DNA of 64,000 nucleotides from Nostoc mirabile CHAB5784 (GCF_020829645.1 NZ_JAIVFS010000022.1:1-64000); one strand, 5' to 3'. Positions 8,103 to 16,009 are shown, numbered from the stretch's first letter. Notes: generated from the sequence alone by a model not told the origin. A program made the numbers and translations.

Positions 8103-8280
8103 CGCCGGTACTTTAGTAGTTTACGTTGCTAAAAAAGACCTTGAAGAAGAAGTCGTCAAACAAACCGATGGAAATGATGGCAAGGTTCTCACCCTAGCAA
8201 ATGGTTGGGAATTGGAATTTCGTGATTTGCCAGACACAGCAAATTTACCTCAAACAGTAGAAGCGAAACGCCTCGCGTAA
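8077..8280 (+). CDS. nifT: Nitrogen fixation protein NifT/FixU
   Basis: The product, from ATG 8077 (MKVMLRMNDAGTLVVYVAKK), is 67 residues and matches the small NifT/FixU family: a beta-rich domain with DLEEEVV, LANGWELEF and PQTVEAKRLA. A TTG at 8065 would add four residues; the ATG gives the usual NifT beginning. The gene overlaps the last 26 bases of nifZ. NifT is not essential for fixation in tested organisms and its biochemical role is unknown. It ends the nifVZT operon, followed by a mobile repeat. Confidence 0.92.
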   Translation: MKVMLRMNDAGTLVVYVAKKDLEEEVVKQTDGNDGKVLTLANGWELEFRDLPDTANLPQTVEAKRLA

Positions 8281-8306
8281 AAAATGGGGAGTATGTTTTT
8301 CAAATA

Positions 8307-8459
8307 TTGCACCTGTTCCCACAACCGCCTCAGAATTCATTCTGAGGCTAATAGCTAAAGTCTTCTAAAGAAGACTAAGTAAGGTTTTTAGTCCACTTTA
8401 GTGGAGTTAAGCTATTAGCCAATAAATTTATTTATTGGCGGGAGATGGAGCAGGTGCAA
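8307..8459. mobile_element. Four-hairpin cloverleaf element, copy P1
   Basis: Terminal inverted repeats TTGCACCTGTTCC (8307-8319) and GGAGCAGGTGCAA (8447-8459) match at 12 of 13 positions. Inside, CCGCC (8325-8329) can pair with GGCGG (8437-8441). Hairpin 1 is a CCTCAGAAT palindrome (8328-8347). ATAGC (8351-8355) pairs with GCTAT (8411-8415) and encloses hairpin 2 (8359-8376) and hairpin 3 (8390-8407). Hairpin 4 (8418-8439) is GCCAATAAA with its complement. No coding capacity. Same plan as copies at 12186, 22929 and 50170. Confidence 0.85.
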
Positions 8460-8485
8460 GAAAGATTTGAGGAGTGGGGATTTAT

Positions 8486-8578
8486 GAGTTATGAGTTATA
8501 AATTTTAACTCCTAACTTATAACTCTTAACTAATGACTAATGACTAATGACCAATGACTAATGACTAATTACTAACTT
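8486..8578. repeat. Short tandem repeats (TAATGAC heptamers)
   Basis: TAACTCC/TAACTTA words are followed by about eight AATGACT/AATGACC heptamers. The array fills the space just upstream of the [2Fe-2S] protein gene. Confidence 0.85.
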
Positions 8579-8588
8579 TTTATCAATC

Positions 8589-9131
8589 ATGGGTGACAAG
8601 TATTTGACGTTATCAGAATTGAATCTTGAGGGACAGTTACTAGGTTTTCTTGGTGGTGAACCAGGAAAATATAAATACTTACAATTGGCAGTTCCATCTG
8701 GAAATGTGGAAATTAAACTGCCTAAAGAGTTACGCCGTTTACTAAGTTCATCCTTAGTTCCTGGCCAGCAAATTCGCGTTTGTGGCCATAGTAAGGTAGA
8801 TTCGCGCACAAGTAAAATAAAAATTAAAGCCTATCGGGTGACACCAATTGATGCGTGTCCAAAGCAAGATTTACCGCCTCAAACCAAAGCGAGGATTATG
8901 GTATGTCAAAAGGGCGGTTGCCTCAAGCGTGGTGGTAAAGGGTTATTATCAGAATTAGAAAAAACTTTGTGCGATCGCGGTTTGTTAGACAAAGTTACCA
9001 TTGAACATACTAGTTGCCAAAAATGCTGTAGCAGCGCCCCCAACTGTGTTTTACAGCTTGGTAAAAAGAAATACAAGAATATTCATCCTGAAGCGATCGC
9101 ATCTTTGCTAGAAAGTCACTTAACAGAGTAA
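8589..9131 (+). CDS. Thioredoxin-like [2Fe-2S] ferredoxin domain protein
   Basis: The protein has 180 residues in two parts. Residues 1-90 are a beta-rich N-terminal region of unknown role. Residues 100-180 form a thioredoxin-fold [2Fe-2S] ferredoxin domain with cluster cysteines at Cys106 and Cys111 (MVCQKGGCLKRGG) and Cys143, Cys146/147 and Cys153 (CQKCCSSAPNC). This resembles the shethna/complex I 24-kDa type. It lies downstream of nifVZT on the same strand, but a mobile element and repeats separate them, so an operon is doubtful. A role as an electron carrier near nitrogen fixation is possible but inferred only from position. Confidence 0.82.
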   Translation: MGDKYLTLSELNLEGQLLGFLGGEPGKYKYLQLAVPSGNVEIKLPKELRRLLSSSLVPGQQIRVCGHSKVDSRTSKIKIKAYRVTPIDACPKQDLPPQTKARIMVCQKGGCLKRGGKGLLSELEKTLCDRGLLDKVTIEHTSCQKCCSSAPNCVLQLGKKKYKNIHPEAIASLLESHLTE

Positions 9132-9172
9132 TAAACTTCTCTAGCTATTCTTAAAATAATACGCAACTTTTT

Positions 9173-9193
9173 AGGGGTAAAATTTTTACCCCT
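9173..9193 (+). terminator. Terminator-like hairpin after the [2Fe-2S] gene
   Basis: AGGGGTAAAA is followed almost immediately by TTTTACCCCT, with CTTTTT before and ATTTGTT after. It lies 42 bases past the stop at 9131. Symmetry allows action in both directions. Confidence 0.6.
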
Positions 9194-9408
9194 ATTTGTT
9201 GTAAGTATCATCTATATAGCACCCTTGTCAAACTGCGATCGGCTAAGTTCTAACTACTGCACTGCTAGTAATACGGAATACAAACAGAACTTATAAAAAT
9301 TTTCTGTAGTCTTGTTCAAGCTGGATTACAACCCTCATTCAGTAGATAATTTTTTTAATTGTTTTACAGCCCTGTTTGAAATTTCTATTTGATAAGTCAC
9401 GATTCTAA

Positions 9409-9822
9409 TTATTGTTTGTACTGTTCCCAAGTAATAGTAGGTTCATTTTTAGCTTCTTCAAAAGCTTTAATATCCTCTTGATCCTCTGCTTTCCTAATAT
9501 CTATAGGACTAGTATTTGATTTTTGAAATGCACGTAGTGGACTGTCTACGCAAAATAGTGCATTAGACGTAGGTTGGGTGGAGCGGAGCGCAACCCAACA
9601 TATATCAGGATGTTAGCAATGGCTTAGCCTCCACCCAACCTACAATTTTTTTGCAATCATTAAAGCCTAGACAGTCCATTACAAGACTACCGAGATTTTT
9701 TCAGAAATCAAATATGATTCCTATAACAGTTCTATAACATCTTCTAAAGTATCTTTATAAGCTTGTTCTAGTCTTTGATTGATTGCTTTTAACAACTCTT
9801 GTCTTTTAGTTGTAGTTTCCAT
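9409..9822 (-). pseudogene. Antitoxin-like gene split by a MITE
   Basis: From ATG at 9822 the minus strand reads METTTKRQELLKAINQRLEQ and then AYKDTLEDVIELL before a TAG. This N-terminus looks like the helix used by DUF2281-type antitoxins. After the inserted element (9537-9679) the same strand encodes DIRKAEDQEDIKAFEEAKNE and then PTITWEQYKQ with a stop at 9409, the kind of C-terminus seen in such antitoxins (ITWE-x-YK). The two parts are out of continuous frame. I infer one ancestral antitoxin gene broken by the insertion plus a nonsense change. Confidence 0.6.
9537..9679. mobile_element. MITE with TA-flanked ends TGGACTGTCTA
   Basis: An 11-bp perfect inverted repeat, TGGACTGTCTA (9538-9548) and TAGACAGTCCA (9668-9678), is flanked by TA on both sides (9535-9536 and 9680-9681). 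This matches the TA target duplication of IS630/Tc1-type transposition. The interior carries another perfect 15-bp inverted repeat (GTAGGTTGGGTGGAG and complement), a common cyanobacterial palindrome. No coding capacity. It interrupts an antitoxin-like gene. Confidence 0.8.
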
Positions 9823-9848
9823 AATTAACCTCTGCAACTGCAAGCTTT

Positions 9849-9983
9849 TTAATTAATTTCCGCTTGAGTGATTGTTCTGGTAAACAGACTCATTAACGAT
9901 TGTTGAGCAGCCCAACTACGAACTATTTCAGACTTGTTAGGCTTCATTAATTCTGAGAAAACGTTTGTATCAAGAATAATCAT
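9849..9983 (-). pseudogene. Truncated PIN-domain toxin (VapC/FitB type)
   Basis: The ATG at 9983 overlaps the antitoxin stop (ATGA). The product, MIILDTNVFSELMKPNKSEI through TRTITQAEIN, is the first 44 residues of a PIN ribonuclease, with the first catalytic Asp (ILDTNV) and a Glu in SELMKP. It then meets a TAA. A working PIN domain needs about 130-140 residues with further acidic residues, so this toxin is dead; the rest of the gene is missing and the next, also broken, antitoxin-like gene begins right behind it. Confidence 0.8.
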
Positions 9984-10234
9984 TCTTCAAATGTTGATAG
10001 GGTGCGAATAAGTTCTCTAGGAATTTCCGGTAATTCAAAGTCCCCCAAATTCGCAAAACGTTCCTCAAGTATATTAGCTAAGTTTAAGGGATGGTCGTAA
10101 TTTTCTGTTAGAGCCAGACAAAGAATTTCTTTAGCTTCTTCTTCGAGATAACGACCATGTTTTTCGGCTCGTTTCTGTAGACGAGATTTGATGTTATCAT
10201 CAAGATTAGATATAGTAACACTGTTCATAATCAA
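9980..10234 (-). CDS. FitA/VapB-like ribbon-helix-helix antitoxin
   Basis: The 84-residue protein has the N-terminal ribbon-helix-helix signature SVTISNLDDNIKSRLQKRAE, then EEEAKEILCLAL, the usual FitA-like DNA-binding layout. The C-terminal acidic tail (LGDFELPEIPRELIRTLSTF) would wrap the PIN toxin. The stop overlaps the toxin start, the classical operon geometry. Because the toxin is truncated, this antitoxin is now an orphan. It may still repress its own promoter or neutralise related toxins elsewhere. Confidence 0.82.
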   Translation of the reverse strand: MIMNSVTISNLDDNIKSRLQKRAEKHGRYLEEEAKEILCLALTENYDHPLNLANILEERFANLGDFELPEIPRELIRTLSTFEE

Positions 10235-10250
10235 TTCCTCATATTACTTT

Positions 10251-11657
10251 TTAAATCAAACTTTCCAATGCGTGTTGTAAATCATTTGTAACATCAGCAA
10301 CAGCTTGCCTCGCACCCAAACGATTTTGCTTATACGCCGGGTAATGCTCAGAAATAGATATGGGTTCACCCACAGTAATTTTTACCTTTTGCTTACCCAA
10401 TTGTGGACGCTGTACACCTTTATCGCCTTTAATTTTAGCAATCATTTGCCATAAAATTAAAGTCGTCTCAGCAAACCTTTCTGCTGTGGGATTTTCACGA
10501 ATATAATTACCAGAAACAGCCACAAAACTTTCTACTAAACGCATGTGCCACATCCGCGCATTCGCTTCTTCTGCAACGCGATCGCCTAAAGCTCTTTCTA
10601 CAGCAGAGACTCCTTTCACATCCTTAAAATCTTCTCTAAATATATAATTCCACCCAGCTTGTTCTACCCGCCGACATCGGTCACTTAAAGTACCTTTTGA
10701 ATGCAAATCAAAATACTGTTCTGATATTAATAGCGCCGCATTCAATAAAGCTTGTAACCGAACTGCTAAAGCTTCATTTCTATCTTCAATTTCTCCTACT
10801 ACTGTTTTGATATCTGACAGCTTTAGATGATAAAACCGGGTGTAAAATTTTTCCATCAGCGAAAGTAAATGTTCTGCCAAAGTTAATAACCGGGGATAAA
10901 GCGACTCTATAGAAGCATGTTCTGCTGCATTCACAGGTAAACCACTAGCCGCTTCCAATTCACTTAAAAGATTGGCGATCGCATCCCAAGGAGCATCAAC
11001 GTAACTATATTTAATCCCAACTGGTACAATTAGAACCTGTTGGTCGCGTCCAGCTTTGTGCAAATCTTCAGCACACCAAAAGCCTAATTGGGCGATACCG
11101 GGTTCTAAGGGGCTAATATTCTCCGATAAACCATTGGTTGCACCCTCTGGCGCAGCCGCCATCGGAAATTTCCCATTGGCGAACAAGTCACGCGCCGAAC
11201 GTAACCCCGTCCAGTCAGCCTTACCTCGCTGAATCGGAGTCCCACCTAAACGAGAAGCAATCCAGCCAACGTAGGAACCTGCCCATAGAGGAATGCCGCG
11301 ATCGTAGATAAAATGAGCGTGAATTGGAAATTGTAGTGTTGTGTCTTGCGATCGTGCTACCTTTGGCACGAGTTGAGACAGCAAGTAACCTAAACAAAGT
11401 GGATCGTCTGTTTTCGGATGGCGAAATGCCAGCATAAAACGCATCTTACCCTCCTGAAATTGGCGATAGAGATCCACCATAACCTCTACGTTGTCTGCTT
11501 CAATTTGGGTAATAGCTGTTTGCCAGTTTATCCAACTGGGTAGCAACAGATGGACAACTCGTAGAAATAAGGGGTTAAACGCCGGAGGAATAAATTCTAA
11601 GGGTGGCTGTGCTTGATAAATTACATCTGCCAAAGTAGTTTCTCCTAAAGATGCCAC
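10251..11657 (-). CDS. 1-acyl-sn-glycerol-3-phosphate acyltransferase-like (PlsC family)
   Basis: The 468-residue protein has the acyltransferase HX4D box at His80-Asp85 (FRHPKTDDPL) and the PEG box in FPMAAAPEGATNG near residue 170, in the right order for glycerophosphate acyltransferases. It is longer than classic PlsC because of a helical C-terminal region (about residues 230-468) with no recognised domain. No obvious signal peptide is present, and membrane association would be peripheral. It probably acylates lysophosphatidic acid or a related lipid; the substrate cannot be read from sequence. The gene is the first of a minus-strand pair with the FitA-like antitoxin 16 bases downstream, but the two are likely unrelated. 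Confidence 0.82.
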   Translation of the reverse strand: MASLGETTLADVIYQAQPPLEFIPPAFNPLFLRVVHLLLPSWINWQTAITQIEADNVEVMVDLYRQFQEGKMRFMLAFRHPKTDDPLCLGYLLSQLVPKVARSQDTTLQFPIHAHFIYDRGIPLWAGSYVGWIASRLGGTPIQRGKADWTGLRSARDLFANGKFPMAAAPEGATNGLSENISPLEPGIAQLGFWCAEDLHKAGRDQQVLIVPVGIKYSYVDAPWDAIANLLSELEAASGLPVNAAEHASIESLYPRLLTLAEHLLSLMEKFYTRFYHLKLSDIKTVVGEIEDRNEALAVRLQALLNAALLISEQYFDLHSKGTLSDRCRRVEQAGWNYIFREDFKDVKGVSAVERALGDRVAEEANARMWHMRLVESFVAVSGNYIRENPTAERFAETTLILWQMIAKIKGDKGVQRPQLGKQKVKITVGEPISISEHYPAYKQNRLGARQAVADVTNDLQHALESLI

Positions 11658-11693
11658 GATTTATAATCGCCTGGTGGGGTTATTTCTTTTAAG

Positions 11694-11717
11694 CTATCTT
11701 AACGGCTGTAAAATGCC
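11694..11717. repeat. Small shared hairpin word, copy 1
   Basis: TCTTAACGGCTGTAA plus flanks occurs here upstream of the acyltransferase gene and again at 13029-13052 upstream of the Uma2 gene. In the second copy CATCTTA pairs with TAAGATG around ACGGCTG. It is either a small dispersed repeat or a shared upstream element. Confidence 0.5.
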
Positions 11718-11843
11718 CTGACAATTGAAGTCACAGCTATACAGACAAACCTGACGCAAAAATCCTCTCTACTTCTTTTCTCTCTGTATTCTCTGCGTCT
11801 GAAGTGGTTTGTTTATTTGGATAATTTATTTTTTGGAAATCCC

Positions 11844-11990
11844 TTAGTCGATGCAATGCTATTGTTAGTCAATGCAATGCTATTGTTAGTCGATGCAATG
11901 CTATTGTTAGTCAATGCAATGCTATTGTTAGTCAATGCAATGCTATTGTTAGTCGATGCAATGCCATTGTTAGTCGATGCAATGCCATTG
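11844..11990. repeat. 21-bp tandem repeat array, 7 copies
   Basis: Seven 21-bp units run from 11844 in the form TTAGTCRATGCAATGCYATT plus G, differing at two positions. The frames are open on both strands only because the period is a multiple of three and the unit lacks stops. The array lies in the intergenic gap upstream of the acyltransferase gene. Confidence 0.95.
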
Positions 11991-12185
11991 CAGGTCAAGA
12001 AACTTGTGTATATACCGTAGCCTTAAAAAGTGGGAACCAGAATCAAAGTCCCCCAATTTATTGCAAAGCCACTTCGTTAGACCGCAAGCTACTCTTGTTG
12101 TACGTGGGTGCATTTAGGAGGATCTAAAAGTATTTGATAGATCGCTAAAGACTTTTCAAACATCCTCCTATAGAGTATTTTCTGC

Positions 12186-12354
12186 CAGGGCTATTTCGTT
12201 CTAGACAGAAACCGCCCAGAACTGAAGTTCACAGGCTTTTAGCTAAAGTCCGTTAAAACGGACTATAACCTTTTCTCAGTCGTCTTTAGACGACTTTCGC
12301 TATTAGACTCAGAATTCATTCTGAGGCGGACTAGATGAGAATGAAATAGCCCTG
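12186..12354. mobile_element. Four-hairpin cloverleaf element, copy P2
   Basis: Perfect 12-bp ends CAGGGCTATTTC (12186-12197) and GAAATAGCCCTG (12343-12354) bound the element. CCGCC (12212-12216) faces GGCGG (12325-12329). Hairpin 1 is the AGAACT/AGTTC region (12217-12233). TAGC (12240-12243) pairs with GCTA (12299-12302) around hairpin 2 (12247-12264, AGTCCGTT/AACGGACT) and hairpin 3 (12278-12295, AGTCGTC/GACGACT). Hairpin 4 (12308-12325) has the CAGAATTCATTCTG core that copy P1 uses for hairpin 1. The ends differ wholly from the other copies. Confidence 0.87.
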
Positions 12355-12414
12355 ATTTTCTGCTGCGATGGAAAATGTGGGCAGATAATACAGGTTTAGC
12401 GGCACTGGCAAATC

Positions 12415-12984
12415 TTAATAACAGGATAGACTCAAGCTAAATCCTGGCAATACATTTTCACCGGATAATTGTGTAGGCAGATTTTGCACTTCCACATCTT
12501 GTTTTTGGTGATAAATTTCCACTTGCTGTTGTTGGGGATTTATCAACCATCCCAATTGCACCCCCGCATCCATATACTCTTGCATTTTGGAACGCAACAT
12601 TTCCAAATCATCTGTTGCTGACCTTAATTCAATGACAAAATCGGGTGCAATGGGGGGAAATTTGCGTCTTTGTTCAGGTGTGAGTGTTTGCCAACGTTCT
12701 CGTTGAATCCAAGCGGCATCTGGGGAACGGTCAGCACCATTGGGTAATTTGAATATAGTAGAAGAACTGAAAGTGTAACCGAGGCCAGTTTGCCGATTCC
12801 AGATTCCCAGATCAATAATTAAATCTGCTTCTCGATTGCCGCTTTCACCTCCAACGGGGGACATGATGATTAATTCTCCCTTGGCAGTGCGTTCAAATTT
12901 CAATTCGCGGTTATTTTGACATAAGTGATAAAATTGTTCGTCACTCAGGTGAACGGTGTCTAGTTTTAATGTCAAAGCACTCAT
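12415..12984 (-). CDS. Uma2 family endonuclease-like protein (DUF820)
   Basis: The 189-residue protein has the Uma2 restriction-like fold signature: ELKFERTAKGELIIMSPVGG with the acidic residue in strand 1, then DAAWIQRERW (catalytic Asp) and FVIELRSATDDLEMLRSKM (E-x-R/K in place of the usual EVxS). The C-terminal GVQLGWLINPQQQQVEIY is typical. These genes are very abundant in Nostocales and their biological role is unknown. Two more family members lie in this window (21811-22383 and 47777-48358), each standing alone next to repeats. Confidence 0.9.
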   Translation of the reverse strand: MSALTLKLDTVHLSDEQFYHLCQNNRELKFERTAKGELIIMSPVGGESGNREADLIIDLGIWNRQTGLGYTFSSSTIFKLPNGADRSPDAAWIQRERWQTLTPEQRRKFPPIAPDFVIELRSATDDLEMLRSKMQEYMDAGVQLGWLINPQQQQVEIYHQKQDVEVQNLPTQLSGENVLPGFSLSLSCY

Positions 12985-13092
12985 AACCTAGACCTAGATT
13001 AAATAGTTGCAAAGATTATATCATGCCACATCTTAACGGCTGTAAGATGCCGATCAGACACCACGCAAGTTCAAAAACTAAGATACCTTCTT

Positions 13093-13140
13093 AGTCCGCC
13101 CAGGCAGACGAGAGTTTGTGTGGCCGCGATTTCTAATCGC
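13093..13140. mobile_element. Half copy of the four-hairpin element (P5)
   Basis: An AGTCCGCC/GGCAGAC hairpin-3-like segment (13093-13110) is followed by GTGTGG (13119-13124), close to the GTGTAG central-stem arm of copy P4, and a hairpin GCGATttctaATCGC (13126-13140) in the hairpin-4 position. The 5' half is not recognisable. It lies just upstream of proS. Confidence 0.5.
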
Positions 13141-13186
13141 CAAGTGGTTTATAAACAAATTAGTGATTATGGAAAGGGATTAAACG

Positions 13187-15001
13187 ATGCGACTTTCACA
13201 AATGTTATTTGTTACACTCCGGGATGATCCAGCTGATGCTGAGATTCCTAGCCATAAATTATTACTCCGTGCAGGTTATATTCGTCGCATCGGTAGTGGT
13301 ATCTATGCTTATTTACCTTTGATGTGGCGGGTATTACAAAAAGTTTCCCAGATTGTGCGCGAAGAAATGAATGCCACAGGCGCACAAGAATGTCTCTTAC
13401 CACAACTACAACCAGCTGATTTATGGAAGGAATCGGGACGCTGGGACACTTACACCAAAGCTGAGGGGATCATGTTTTCCCTAATTGACCGCCGTGAGCA
13501 ACAATTAGGATTAGGCCCAACTCATGAAGAAGTAATCACAGCGATCGCTCGTGATATGATTGGCTCTTATCGCCAGCTACCACTACATCTCTACCAAATT
13601 CAAACCAAATTCCGCGATGAAATTCGCCCCCGCTTTGGTTTAATGCGCGGACGAGAATTTATCATGAAGGACGGCTACTCTTTCCATGCCGATGAAGCCA
13701 GCCTCAAAGAAACTTACCAGGATATGTATAAAGCGTACAGCAATATGCTGCGGCGTTCTGGTTTAGCTTTTCGGGCAGTGGAAGCTGATTCTGGTGCAAT
13801 TGGTGGTTCTGGTTCCACAGAATTTATGGTTTTGGCAGAAGCTGGTGAAGATGAAGTTCTCTACACTGAGGATGGTAAATACGCCGCTAACGTAGAAAAG
13901 GCTGTTTCTTTACCAATTGACGCTGAAACCTCACGGTTTACAACCTACGAGAAACGCGATACACCTGGAACAGAGACAATTGAAAAGGTTTGTCAACTTC
14001 TCAACTGTTCTCCCACTCAATTGGTGAAAAATGTCCTTTATCAGACAGTTTATGATAATGGGATAACGGTGTTAGTTCTGGTGAGCATCCGAGGCGATCA
14101 GGAAGTTAATGAAGTCAAGTTGCAAAATGAATTGACCAAATTAGCTGCTGAGTATGGTGCTAAAACTATTATTAGTCTGAATGTACCAAATGTCGAAGCG
14201 CAGCAAGCATGGACAGCGAAATCTCTACCTTTAGGCTACATTGCGCCAGACATCGCAGATGAGTATATTAACGCCAATAACCAGATCCATCCCAAGTTTT
14301 TGCGCTTAGTGGATCAAACAGCCGTTGATTTAAAAAACTTTGTTACAGGTGCGAATGAAGCTGGCTATCACGTAGTCGGTGTTAATTGGGGTGAGCAATT
14401 TAAGTTACCAAACGCTGTAGTAGATATACGAAAGGCAAGACCAGGCGATCGCGCCATTCATAACCCAGAACAAACTCTCTTCAGCGCCCGTGGAATTGAA
14501 GCAGGTCACATCTTCCAATTAGGCACTAAATATTCCCAAGCGATGGGAGCAACTTATACTAATGAACAGGGTGAAGAAAAGCCCCTATTTATGGGTTGTT
14601 TTGGCGTAGGCGTATCACGATTAGCGCAAGCTGCCGTAGAACAATCTTACGATAAAGATGGGATTATTTGGCCAGTTGCGATCGCACCCTACCACGCGAT
14701 CGTCACAATTCCAAACATAAAGGATGCTCAACAAATCGAAATCGCCCAAAAACTTTACACAGAACTTAATCAAGCGGGAATTGAAACCCTACTAGATGAC
14801 CGCGACGAACGGGCTGGAGTGAAATTTAAAGATGCTGACTTGATAGGCATACCTTATAGAATCGTAACCGGACGAGCGATCGCTAATGGCAAAGTCGAAG
14901 TTGTAGAAAGAGCCACCCGCAACTCTCAAGAAATAGTCATTGAGGAAGTTACAACCACACTTAAACAGTGGATTACCGCCGCCATTCAGGTAAAAAATTA
15001 A
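13187..15001 (+). CDS. proS: Prolyl-tRNA synthetase
   Basis: This class II synthetase charges tRNA-Pro. At 604 residues it is the bacterial-type ProS with a central editing insertion. MRLSQMLFVTLRDDPADAEI and GAQECLLPQLQPADLW start the catalytic core. FRDEIRPRFGLMRGREFIMKDGYSFH holds motif 2. The INS editing domain spans about residues 230-390. GCFGVGVSRLAQAAVEQ is motif 3, and the anticodon domain follows (DDRDERAGVKFKDADLIGIP). The ATG at 13187 gives the canonical N-terminus, and an AAAGGG lies 9 bases upstream. The gene is monocistronic. Confidence 0.97.
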   Translation: MRLSQMLFVTLRDDPADAEIPSHKLLLRAGYIRRIGSGIYAYLPLMWRVLQKVSQIVREEMNATGAQECLLPQLQPADLWKESGRWDTYTKAEGIMFSLIDRREQQLGLGPTHEEVITAIARDMIGSYRQLPLHLYQIQTKFRDEIRPRFGLMRGREFIMKDGYSFHADEASLKETYQDMYKAYSNMLRRSGLAFRAVEADSGAIGGSGSTEFMVLAEAGEDEVLYTEDGKYAANVEKAVSLPIDAETSRFTTYEKRDTPGTETIEKVCQLLNCSPTQLVKNVLYQTVYDNGITVLVLVSIRGDQEVNEVKLQNELTKLAAEYGAKTIISLNVPNVEAQQAWTAKSLPLGYIAPDIADEYINANNQIHPKFLRLVDQTAVDLKNFVTGANEAGYHVVGVNWGEQFKLPNAVVDIRKARPGDRAIHNPEQTLFSARGIEAGHIFQLGTKYSQAMGATYTNEQGEEKPLFMGCFGVGVSRLAQAAVEQSYDKDGIIWPVAIAPYHAIVTIPNIKDAQQIEIAQKLYTELNQAGIETLLDDRDERAGVKFKDADLIGIPYRIVTGRAIANGKVEVVERATRNSQEIVIEEVTTTLKQWITAAIQVKN

Positions 15002-15298
15002 ACACTTACATTTACGCAGAGGAATAAATACTTTCCTTAGCGTTCCTCTGCGTTTTACTCAGCGTTCCTCTGCGTTGTAAATTTAATCTTCAATCATCTC
15101 CAAAAAGAAAGAGATTTACATAATTTGGTAGGTGACGAATTAGAAATAGAAATTCTAAAATTAAATCAGGGACTTGCAGAATTAAAAATAATCGCCTCCT
15201 CCAGGTAGCGGGAAACTCTTCAGTTATAAGTATCGTCCTTAACCAGGCTGCTCCTCACATAACTACCATATCAGCCCTCAGTCAGGAAGGTTTTGAAC
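15002..15298. other. Intergenic gap between proS and the GerMN gene
   Basis: It contains two copies of a GCGTTCCTCTGCG word near 15040-15080 and AT-rich DNA. No gene is seen. A good ribosome site (AGGAAGG, 15284-15290) precedes the ATG at 15299. Confidence 0.5.
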
Positions 15299-15910
15299 AT
15301 GAAAGGCCAACAAGGATCTAATCGTATTTCTTCAGGCGCAATTGCAGCCGTTTCAGCAGTGGTTGTAGCGGTGGGTGGCGGTGTGGCTTGGTTTACTTCC
15401 CAATCCAGCAATACTCCCACACCATCAAACCCCTCTGGGCGCATCGAACAGCCAGCACAGCCATCAACTAGGCAGCCAGCTAATGAGCAAACCCCTAACG
15501 TTTATTGGCTAAAACCAACGGACAAAAATGTTACTTTAGTCCCCCAGCCTGTTAGAGTCGCTTCTATACGCCCCAACCAGCCATTAGAAGCAGCTTTCCA
15601 AAGTTTGTTAGCAGGCCCAACAGAAGGGACAGATTCCACAACTATCCCCAAAGGAACCAAACTTTTGGGGCTGAAAGCGGAAAATGACGAAGTTCACGTT
15701 AATTTATCTGAAGATTTTACCCGTGGTGGTGGAAGCACATCAATGATGGGTCGCGTCGGACAAGTTGTTTACACTGCGACAACTTTAAATCCCAAAGCCA
15801 AAGTGTACATTGACGTGAACGGCAAACCGTTGGATGTTTTAGGCGGTGAGGGTGTAGAGTTACAACAGCCACTAACTCGTGAAAGCTTTCAGAATAATTA
15901 TCCGCTTTAG
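15299..15910 (+). CDS. GerMN domain-containing membrane-anchored protein
   Basis: The start MKGQQGSNRISSGAIAAVSA leads into a single hydrophobic segment (about residues 13-33), then a Pro/Ser/Thr-rich linker and a C-terminal GerMN domain (about 70-190) with LEAAFQSLLAGPTEGTDSTT and LGLKAENDEVHVNLSEDFTR. The domain is known from Bacillus GerM and many envelope proteins and probably binds peptidoglycan or protein partners. It should sit outside the membrane. ATG 15299 is chosen over a TTG at 15293 because AGGAAGG ends 8 bases upstream. The stop runs into a heptamer array. Confidence 0.85.
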   Translation: MKGQQGSNRISSGAIAAVSAVVVAVGGGVAWFTSQSSNTPTPSNPSGRIEQPAQPSTRQPANEQTPNVYWLKPTDKNVTLVPQPVRVASIRPNQPLEAAFQSLLAGPTEGTDSTTIPKGTKLLGLKAENDEVHVNLSEDFTRGGGSTSMMGRVGQVVYTATTLNPKAKVYIDVNGKPLDVLGGEGVELQQPLTRESFQNNYPL

Positions 15911-16008
15911 TCATTAGTCATTGGTCATTGGTCATTAGTCATTAGTCATTGGTCATTAGTCATTGGTCATTAGCAAAGGACAAAGGACAAAGGACAAATG
16001 ACAACTGA
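15909..16008. repeat. Short tandem heptamer array (AGTCATT/GGTCATT)
   Basis: About nine AGTCATT/GGTCATT heptamers are followed by three GGACAAA units. They fill the gap between two convergent genes (GerMN and ArsR-type). Confidence 0.9.
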
Positions 16009-16009
16009 C

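Noticed and set aside
11813..12020. Repetitive frames over the 21-bp array
   Set aside because: Pure repeat reading on both strands; no ribosome site or family character.
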